This document shows, piece after piece, positions 7,801 to 12,524 of a DNA stretch of 12,524 nt. Every line of letters starts with the position of its first letter. Position 1 is the stretch's first letter. The position numbers and the translations under genes were made by a program. Origin of the DNA: Catenibacterium mitsuoka_A (GTDB taxonomy: Bacteria; Bacillota_I; Bacilli_A; Erysipelotrichales; Coprobacillaceae). The notes beneath the pieces are model-generated. The model did not search any database. It was not told the origin of the DNA and saw nothing but the letters and a program-made list of their open reading frames with translations. The stretch lies in assembly GCF_964259225.1 (NCBI RefSeq), contig NZ_CAXVKN010000069.1. One strand, written 5' to 3'.

Positions 7801-7835
7801 TATAATATAAATAGATATAAAACTTGAAAGAAAGG
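7801..7835 (+). promoter_or_regulatory. Probable promoter (-10) and ribosome site for the 48-residue protein
   Basis: A perfect TATAAT lies at 7801-7806 in very AT-rich sequence after the upstream terminator. I see no good -35 at the right distance (the 17-base position holds TATATG), so promoter strength is uncertain. GAAAGGA (7829-7835) supplies the ribosome site for the ATG at 7845. Confidence 0.45.
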
Positions 7836-7844
7836 ATGATGATT

Positions 7845-7991
7845 ATGAGTAAAAAGAAACGCGTCATTTCAGAAGAAAAGACAAAAGAACTTCAAAAAGA
7901 TTGGCAAGGCTATGGCGCGATGACAGTGGCATATAGTCTTGTAGTTATCATTATCGTTCTAATTGCGATTATCGCAAAATTGTATTTCTAA
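7845..7991 (+). CDS. Small single-span membrane protein, function unknown
   Basis: The product is 48 residues: a basic/charged N-terminus (MSKKKRVISEEKTKELQKDW) and, after a short polar/Gly segment, one hydrophobic segment 'SLVVIIIVLIAIIAKLYF' reaching the C-terminus. This looks like a tail-anchored or N-in single-span protein. Two in-frame ATGs at 7836 and 7839 sit on or right next to the AGGA ribosome site, so I chose 7845, which has nine bases of spacing. It stands alone between two terminators with its own TATAAT, which supports a real monocistronic gene. I do not recognise the family. It is not SecE-like in sequence despite similar size, and no toxin or bacteriocin motif is visible. Confidence 0.7.
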   Translation: MSKKKRVISEEKTKELQKDWQGYGAMTVAYSLVVIIIVLIAIIAKLYF

Positions 7992-7994
7992 TAG

Positions 7995-8025
7995 AAAAGC
8001 CTCTGGATTATTTTCCAGAGGTTTT
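7995..8025. terminator. Bidirectional terminator between the small membrane protein and gldA
   Basis: CCTCTGGA (8000-8007) pairs with TCCAGAGG (8014-8021), with loop TTATTT and flanking AAAAG and TTTT, so both strands have a U-tail. It ends the small plus-strand gene and the minus-strand glycerol dehydrogenase gene. For the latter, the last codons form one arm and the stop codon falls in the loop. Confidence 0.85.
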
Positions 8026-9102
8026 CCATTTCTGTCCATATTGATCTGCTTTGATAATAGCTTCTAATAAATTCTTTGAAGTCACTTCAAAAGGCATATT
8101 TAATGTCGTAGATCCTTCTTTAACTGCTTCTAAGCATACATGCATTAATGCTTCTTCATCTACTTCTTTCATCCCTAAATCAGAAAGTGTAGTAGGTAAA
8201 TCTAATGCTTCTAAGAATTCATAATAGCTCTTTAATGTATCCTTAGGAGTATTCTCTAATACCAATTGTACAAGTGTACAAAAAGCGACTTTTTCACCAT
8301 GCATCTTACTATTTGTTTCAGGAATAAGAGTGAACGCATTATGCAGGCCATGACCTACAGCTTCTCCACCAGATTCAAAACCTACACCACTTAAATAAAT
8401 ATTAGCTTCTATCACATTCTCTAGTGCTTCTGTGACTTTATGTTGCTTACAATCTTCTACAGCCTGCAATCCATAAGAATAGACAATATCAAAACAAGCC
8501 TTAGATATCGCTAGAGCACTTCTTGTCACCTGACTATGAAGACAATTCTCACTATGACTCACATAACAAGCCTTTGCTTCAAAATAAGTACTAAATGCAT
8601 CACCAATACCTGCTCTCAGTAATCTTACTGGGGCATTCGCAATGACCTGTGTATCCACAATCACTTGATCTGGACTCTTAGGTAAATATAAATAATGATC
8701 AAACGTATGATCATCATGATAAATTACTGATAAAGAAGAACATGGGGCATCCGTACTTGCTGCAGTAGGTATAACGACAATAGGCTTTTTCGTATAATAA
8801 CCACATGCTTTAGTCGTATCTAATACCTTACCTCCACCGACACCGACAATCACTTCGCCATTCGTTTCTTCTATAATATGTTGTATTCTTTCAATCTCAC
8901 TCATACTACATTCATTTTGAAATAGTACAACAGTCATTTCCTGTTTATGTAAGCTTTCCTCTATCTGAGGAATAAACATTTCTTTAAGATTTTCACTTGT
9001 AATAACGACTATTCTCTTATAGTCCTTTAAATCATCACCAAGATATTTTAATTCATCTTTACCTTGTCTATATCTTGTTGGTGCACCAATCATCTTGCTC
9101 AT
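8008..9102 (-). CDS. gldA: Glycerol dehydrogenase family enzyme (iron-type alcohol dehydrogenase fold)
   Basis: This 364-residue cytoplasmic enzyme is close in length to E. coli GldA (367). NAD-binding 'VGVGGGKVLDTTK' (87-99) and 'PTAASTDAPCS' (112-122) are typical, and the metal ligands are D168 ('GIGDAFSTY'), H251 ('GEAVGHGLHN') and H268 ('KMHGEKVAFC'). Family members interconvert glycerol and dihydroxyacetone with NAD. GldA also reduces hydroxyacetone to 1,2-propanediol, and next to a YbiW-like radical enzyme and FSA that is the role I infer. AGGAG lies nine bases before the ATG. It is separated from the aldolase gene by a strong terminator with its own TATAAT, so it may be expressed independently of the two upstream genes. 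Glycerol oxidation is the alternative role. Confidence 0.9.
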   Translation of the reverse strand: MSKMIGAPTRYRQGKDELKYLGDDLKDYKRIVVITSENLKEMFIPQIEESLHKQEMTVVLFQNECSMSEIERIQHIIEETNGEVIVGVGGGKVLDTTKACGYYTKKPIVVIPTAASTDAPCSSLSVIYHDDHTFDHYLYLPKSPDQVIVDTQVIANAPVRLLRAGIGDAFSTYFEAKACYVSHSENCLHSQVTRSALAISKACFDIVYSYGLQAVEDCKQHKVTEALENVIEANIYLSGVGFESGGEAVGHGLHNAFTLIPETNSKMHGEKVAFCTLVQLVLENTPKDTLKSYYEFLEALDLPTTLSDLGMKEVDEEALMHVCLEAVKEGSTTLNMPFEVTSKNLLEAIIKADQYGQKWKTSGK

Positions 9103-9122
9103 ATTATCACGCTCCTATACCT

Positions 9123-9128
9123 ATTATA
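9123..9128 (-). promoter_or_regulatory. Candidate -10 element for gldA
   Basis: On the minus strand a perfect TATAAT (9128 to 9123) lies 20 bases before the gldA ATG, directly after the T-run of the aldolase terminator. No recognisable -35 is found 17 bases upstream (CTCCTC inside the terminator stem), so an activator or read-through may be needed. Confidence 0.4.
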
Positions 9129-9133
9129 GAACA

Positions 9134-9170
9134 TAAAAAAACATTGAGGAGAATTTTCTCCTCAATGTTT
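9134..9170 (-). terminator. Strong intrinsic terminator between the aldolase gene and gldA
   Basis: A perfect 15-bp inverted repeat, AAACATTGAGGAGAA (9139-9153) and TTCTCCTCAATGTTT (9156-9170), is followed on the minus strand by a run of seven T. The first arm begins within the stop codon of the aldolase gene. It should stop most transcripts coming from the radical-enzyme promoter before gldA. Confidence 0.88.
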
Positions 9171-9849
9171 ACATATCGCAAAGACCTTTGTCTTCTCCGT
9201 ATACTGAATACCAATCATTATTGAAATCAGTTACAGCTTTAGAAATACTTGGATTTTCAAAGATTGCCTTTAATACGCTGACTGGTGCAGTGATAGCCTG
9301 ACTACCTGCATTAAATGCATCTCTTACCTGCTGTACACCCTTGAAGCTAGCTGCAAGAATCTTGCAGTCATAACCATCTTCTACAATTCTATTAGATAAA
9401 TGAGCCATTAATTCAAAAGGATCATTTCCTAAGTTTCCAATTCTATTTGTATAAGGTGCAATATAATCAGCACCTGCTGCGAGTGCCATATAAGCCTGCA
9501 TCAAATCATAAACAGCTGTGGCAGTTACATTTTTTCCTTCAGCCTTTAAAATTTTCATAGCTTTAACACCTTCATAAGTAGTAGGGACCTTTACATATAC
9601 TTTGTCATCTACTTCTTCAAAGATCTTATGTGCTTCTTTCACAATTTCATCTGCTTCTGTCGCAATGACCTGAATATGTAAAGAACGTTCATCACCAATG
9701 ATTTTTCTGATTTCTCTCATATGTCCAAAGAAATCCTTTGGACTTGTCTTTTTTACAATACTTGGGTTACTAGTGACACCTACGATTGGTAAGTGATCCA
9801 CTGCATCTCTAATTTCTTCTAAATTTACTGTATCGATAATAAATTCCAT
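9169..9849 (-). CDS. fsa: Fructose-6-phosphate aldolase (FSA), transaldolase-like
   Basis: This 226-residue class I aldolase is the usual FSA length (about 220), much shorter than true transaldolase. The Schiff-base lysine is K87 in 'VYVKVPTTYEG' (K85 in E. coli FsaA). Q60 ('HIQVIA') and Y133 ('IAPYTNRIG') match the FSA-specific Gln59 and Tyr131 that separate it from transaldolase. 'GVTSNPSI' (24-31) is the N-terminal family signature. FSA splits fructose-6-P, or better 1-deoxyfructose-6-P, into glyceraldehyde-3-P and a C3 ketone. I chose ATG 9849 because GGAGGAG lies seven bases upstream; a longer frame runs back into the radical-enzyme gene. The gap to that gene's stop is 13 bases, so the two are co-transcribed. 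Context supports the hydroxyacetone-forming role. Confidence 0.93.
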   Translation of the reverse strand: MEFIIDTVNLEEIRDAVDHLPIVGVTSNPSIVKKTSPKDFFGHMREIRKIIGDERSLHIQVIATEADEIVKEAHKIFEEVDDKVYVKVPTTYEGVKAMKILKAEGKNVTATAVYDLMQAYMALAAGADYIAPYTNRIGNLGNDPFELMAHLSNRIVEDGYDCKILAASFKGVQQVRDAFNAGSQAITAPVSVLKAIFENPSISKAVTDFNNDWYSVYGEDKGLCDM

Positions 9850-9862
9850 TGTTTTTCTCCTC

Positions 9863-12277
9863 CTATAAACTCTGTTCAGTTCTACCGATAATATCATCCT
9901 GAGTTGCCTTAGATAATACATTGAAGAATGCACTATATCCTGCAACACGTACAATTAAGTCTTTATGATTTTCTGGATGCTTCTGTGCATCAATAAGTGT
10001 TTCTTTAGAAACAATGTTGTACTGTACATGGTAACCATGTAGACGATTAAAGAATGTACGAATCAATAATTCTAGTTTCTGTTTATTTTCTTCTGTAGAA
10101 AGCATCTGAGGTGTCATCTTCTGGTTAAGAAGTACGCCTCCTGTGATCTTTTCAGTACGAAGCTTAGATATACTCTTGAATACTGCAGTAGGACCATTCT
10201 TATCTGTGTTATGTGCTGGAGAACATCCTTCAGCTAATGGTTCATGTGCATTTCTTCCATCAGGAGTAGCCATTGTACCCATACCCTGACCTACATTGGC
10301 ACTAATTGAAGAAGTACCTGCATAACGAATACCACCAATAGGACCTCTGTTATAACGAGTATTTGGATATTTCTTGATTTCATCAATATAAGAATCATAT
10401 GCTTCTACAATTAAGTTATCTGCATAATCGTCATCATTACCATACTTAGGTGCTTCATCATTCAACATTTCCTGAATCTTCTTGTTTTCAGGTGACTGGA
10501 AATCATCTAAGATAGCATTCCATAACTGTTCTCTTGTGATCTTCTTTTCATCATAAACAAGCTTCTTGATAGCTGCTAAGCTGTTTGCCATATTCGCAAT
10601 ACCGACCTGAAGACCTGAAATGAAGTCATACACTGCACCACCTTCTTTGATAGTCTTACCTCTGCCAATACAGTCATCAGTTAATGCAGAACATAGAATA
10701 TCAGGCACATCTCTTTCAGATGCCTTATCAATAAAGTTTTCTACAATAACACTATAACGTGTCATTTCTCTTACTGTTTTATCCCATGCTGCAAGTAAAT
10801 CTTCATAAGTTTCCATTTCAGTAAAGTAACCATGGCCCTTAGTGAAACGTTTGTTTGTAGTTAAGTCAACACCATTATTCATTGTACATAATAATACTCT
10901 TGGGAAGTTGACATAAGACATACCTGTACAACGATATCCCCATTTACCAGGAACAGCTGTTTCTACACAGCCGATAGCACTATAATTATAAGCATCTTCT
11001 TCCTTAACACCCCAGTTAATAAATGAAGGAATAATGATTTCATCATTATTTAATGCTGGCATACCAAATCCTAGTTTCATTACTTCAATACATTCATCAA
11101 AGAAATGTTTATTGAGGTTTGCATGATAACGTACAGTTAAGTTAGGCTGAGTGAGTCTTGTCTGAGCCACTGATTTTAATACCGCAAAACTTAATTCATT
11201 TACTGCATCCTTCTTATCAGTAGTCTGACCACCAATAGTGACATTCTGATACATTGGAGAACCGGCTGAACTTAATGTATGAGCTTGTGAACGTACCTTA
11301 TTGACTGTGAGTGTCTTGATCCATAAACAAGTAAGAAGTTCTAATGCTTCTTCTTTAGTGATCTTCTTTTCGTTGATATCTTTAATATAGTAAGGATACA
11401 TATACTGGTCAAAACGTCCATAGCTTAATGAATGCCCATTTGATTCAATCTGAAGAATCAACTGAATAAACCATACAGACTGTATTGCTTCACGGAATGA
11501 ATGAGCAGGTTCATAAGGCACCTTTGCACAAATTCTGCTTATTTCTAATAATTCTTCTTTTCTTGCAGGATTTGTTTCTTTTTCTGCCATTTCCTTTGCA
11601 AGAGAACTATAACGAAGAGTGAATGTATGCACTGCTTCAATAACAGTTAAAACTGAATTATAGAACACATACTTATCAACACTATCAGGCTGAGCCAAAT
11701 CAAGTTTTTCTTTCATTTCTCTTGTATAAGCTTCATAACCCTTTAAGCCCTGAGCAAGAATACGTTCATAATTAACTGCAAGATGTGCATCCCCTGCATT
11801 CAACTTACCTTCCATGCCAAAGACACCTGTTTCCATAAATACACTCACTTCATCAGGTAGTAAAGCTTCACCTCTTGCACGTAGGTTATTATTTTCCCAG
11901 AAAGGGGCGATATCTCTTAATTGCTGTTTTGTTTCTTCAGTAATATAGAATACATCACCATCTCTCTTTTCAAAAAGATCTAATTCATCCATGATGAACT
12001 TCATTGTATATTCAGGGAATACTGGCGCATTACAATTCTTTGTAGACTGGTTACCTACAATAAGTGTTTTATCTTCAATATAGATAGACATGTTTTCAAG
12101 AATCTTCTTCAACATTCTTGCACGAACCATTACACGTGGCTGATTTAAGTTTTCCTTATAAGCCTCAGTTGCAAGAACAGCACGTTCTCCATCTACATAA
12201 GGCTTTTCATCTAATACTTCTTCTCTGAAAGCTTTCATTCTTTCAGTTAACTGACCAAAATGCTGAGTATTTTCCAT
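9863..12277 (-). CDS. Glycyl radical enzyme, YbiW/PflD type (predicted 1,5-anhydroglucitol-6-phosphate lyase)
   Basis: This 804-residue enzyme has both glycyl-radical hallmarks: the thiyl C437 with E439 in 'SAIGCVETAVPGK', and the radical glycine G780 in 'RVAGYSAFF' near the C-terminus. The C-terminal tail 'ATQDDIIGRTEQSL' is typical. The Cys loop 'GCVETAV' and stretches such as 'LILQIESNGHS', 'GKWGYRCTGMS' and 'SGLQVGIANMANSLAA' resemble, from memory, E. coli YbiW (810 aa, 'GCIETAV') more than PflD (765 aa, 'GCVELSI'), glycerol dehydratase ('GCVEP') or pyruvate formate-lyase ('CCVSP'). YbiW opens 1,5-anhydroglucitol-6-P to 1-deoxyfructose-6-P. ATG 12277 is chosen: AGGAGG lies seven bases upstream (a tandem ATG at 12280 has only four). 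A GTG at 12331 abuts the -10 and precedes the expected transcript start. It needs a radical-SAM activase not seen here. Confidence 0.9.
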   Translation of the reverse strand: MENTQHFGQLTERMKAFREEVLDEKPYVDGERAVLATEAYKENLNQPRVMVRARMLKKILENMSIYIEDKTLIVGNQSTKNCNAPVFPEYTMKFIMDELDLFEKRDGDVFYITEETKQQLRDIAPFWENNNLRARGEALLPDEVSVFMETGVFGMEGKLNAGDAHLAVNYERILAQGLKGYEAYTREMKEKLDLAQPDSVDKYVFYNSVLTVIEAVHTFTLRYSSLAKEMAEKETNPARKEELLEISRICAKVPYEPAHSFREAIQSVWFIQLILQIESNGHSLSYGRFDQYMYPYYIKDINEKKITKEEALELLTCLWIKTLTVNKVRSQAHTLSSAGSPMYQNVTIGGQTTDKKDAVNELSFAVLKSVAQTRLTQPNLTVRYHANLNKHFFDECIEVMKLGFGMPALNNDEIIIPSFINWGVKEEDAYNYSAIGCVETAVPGKWGYRCTGMSYVNFPRVLLCTMNNGVDLTTNKRFTKGHGYFTEMETYEDLLAAWDKTVREMTRYSVIVENFIDKASERDVPDILCSALTDDCIGRGKTIKEGGAVYDFISGLQVGIANMANSLAAIKKLVYDEKKITREQLWNAILDDFQSPENKKIQEMLNDEAPKYGNDDDYADNLIVEAYDSYIDEIKKYPNTRYNRGPIGGIRYAGTSSISANVGQGMGTMATPDGRNAHEPLAEGCSPAHNTDKNGPTAVFKSISKLRTEKITGGVLLNQKMTPQMLSTEENKQKLELLIRTFFNRLHGYHVQYNIVSKETLIDAQKHPENHKDLIVRVAGYSAFFNVLSKATQDDIIGRTEQSL

Positions 12278-12290
12278 CATTGTTCCTCCT

Positions 12291-12405
12291 AAAGTTTCAT
12301 ACGTAAGTTTTATGACTTTCATTACAAGCACATCATACGCATAAAAGTGTTATTAGTCAACTACAAATTATGAAAAAAATATTATAAACTTTCAAATGAA
12401 ACTTT
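12291..12405. repeat. 10-bp inverted repeat flanking the radical-enzyme promoter
   Basis: AAAGTTTCAT at 12291-12300 and its exact reverse complement ATGAAACTTT at 12396-12405 lie on either side of the promoter. One copy is in the leader just before the ribosome site, the other about 36 bases above the -35. Centre-to-centre distance is 105 bp. The upstream copy overlaps a smaller palindrome TTTCAAATGAAA (12390-12401). It is a candidate operator pair; chance in AT-rich sequence is possible. Confidence 0.45.
12332..12360 (-). promoter_or_regulatory. Promoter of the glycyl radical enzyme-aldolase operon
   Basis: On the minus strand TTGACT (12360-12355) and TATGAT (12337-12332) are separated by exactly 17 bases. 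The expected start of transcription is near 12325, leaving a leader of about 48 bases to the ATG at 12277, with AGGAGG at 12290-12285. Confidence 0.8.
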
Positions 12406-12407
12406 TG

Positions 12408-12419
12408 TGTTGCGAAACA
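12408..12419. promoter_or_regulatory. CG-centred near-palindrome, candidate regulator site
   Basis: TGTTGCGAAACA has TGTT/AACA arms around a central CG, with one mismatched pair. It lies about 48 bases upstream of the -35 of the radical-enzyme promoter. CG-centred palindromes are typical of LacI-family operators, but this one does not fit the CcpA cre consensus. It is weak evidence alone. Confidence 0.3.
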
Positions 12420-12447
12420 TAAGTAGAAATGATAGGATAGAAGCGAA

Positions 12448-12518
12448 AAGACAAACTATTAGATGTCAATAAATAATCTATTTTTTAGGAATTTATTGAA
12501 TTTATAGGCATTTGTCTT
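12448..12518. repeat. Nested inverted repeats at the right edge
   Basis: An outer pair, AAGACAAACTAT (12448-12459) against ATAG (12504-12507) plus TTTGTCTT (12511-12518), encloses an inner 9-bp pair, TCAATAAAT (12466-12474) and ATTTATTGA (12491-12499). The arms are nearly symmetrical around a 16-base centre, so either strand could fold into one long bulged hairpin. No coding frame is seen here. The element belongs to the intergenic region upstream of the radical-enzyme operon or to a gene off the right edge. Confidence 0.4.
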
Positions 12519-12524
12519 GATTTA

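Noticed and set aside
9850..9954. N-terminal extension of the aldolase by 35 codons
   Set aside because: The extra segment runs into the radical-enzyme gene, and the family N-terminus (MEFIIDT) begins at 9849 right after GGAGGAG.
9863..12277. Pyruvate formate-lyase or B12-independent glycerol dehydratase as the identity of the radical enzyme
   Set aside because: Pyruvate formate-lyase has two adjacent cysteines in the loop and glycerol dehydratase has GCVEP; this protein has GCVET with FSA and GldA neighbours, as for YbiW.
12278..12331. N-terminal extension of the radical enzyme to a GTG at 12331
   Set aside because: The GTG directly follows the -10 hexamer, upstream of the expected transcript start near 12325, so it would not be in the mRNA. 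The strong AGGAGG serves the ATG at 12277.
12464..12469. Perfect TTGACA on the minus strand as a second promoter -35
   Set aside because: No TATAAT-like hexamer is found 16-18 bases downstream (the sequence there is TCGCTT or similar).

Overview
This window is AT-rich DNA with strong Shine-Dalgarno sites (AGGAGG/GGAGG), tightly packed short-gap operons and an oxygen-sensitive glycyl radical enzyme. Together these suggest an anaerobic, fermentative, low-GC Firmicute, most plausibly a gut member of the Erysipelotrichia (Catenibacterium/Coprobacillus-like). The lineage is inferred from style and gene content; no rRNA is present to prove it.

Layout. (1) 1-3378, minus strand: a three-gene operon read right to left. 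It runs aminopeptidase P (M24), an aldo/keto reductase of the YdhF type, then a flavodoxin-fold oxidoreductase with an iron-sulfur-flavoprotein cysteine motif, and ends at a strong hairpin terminator at 6-38. (2) 3401-7745, plus strand: a good promoter (TTAACA-18-TATAAT) drives five genes whose stops and starts overlap: an M3 oligoendopeptidase, a PTS EIIB-like domain protein, a maltose-acetyltransferase-like protein lacking the usual catalytic His, a PAP2 lipid phosphatase and an RNase Z-like metallo-beta-lactamase protein. A terminator closes the operon. (3) 7845-7991, plus strand: an isolated 48-residue single-span membrane protein, missed by usual length cut-offs. It shares a bidirectional terminator with gldA. 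(4) 8008-12360, minus strand: a glycyl radical enzyme of the YbiW type, fructose-6-phosphate aldolase and glycerol dehydrogenase. A near-consensus promoter (TTGACT-17-TATGAT) lies upstream of the radical enzyme, and a 15-bp terminator separates the aldolase from gldA. (5) 12361-12524: a non-coding right edge with several inverted repeats.

The most informative part is region 4. In E. coli, the radical enzymes YbiW and PflD act with FsaA/FsaB and GldA in the recently described 'anhydroglycolysis' route. There, 1,5-anhydroglucitol-6-P (or anhydromannitol-6-P) is opened to 1-deoxyfructose-6-P, which is split into glyceraldehyde-3-P and hydroxyacetone; the hydroxyacetone is reduced to 1,2-propanediol. 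All three enzyme classes sit here together, and the radical enzyme resembles YbiW more than PflD, so I predict the same pathway. The activating radical-SAM enzyme and a sugar uptake system are not in the window.

The other notable points are the EIIB-like protein with an unrecognised N-terminal domain, the acetyltransferase with a His-to-Thr change, and a perfect 10-bp inverted repeat whose two copies flank the radical-enzyme promoter 105 bp apart. There is no gene-free stretch above 300 bases, and I saw no tRNA, rRNA, CRISPR array or insertion sequence.
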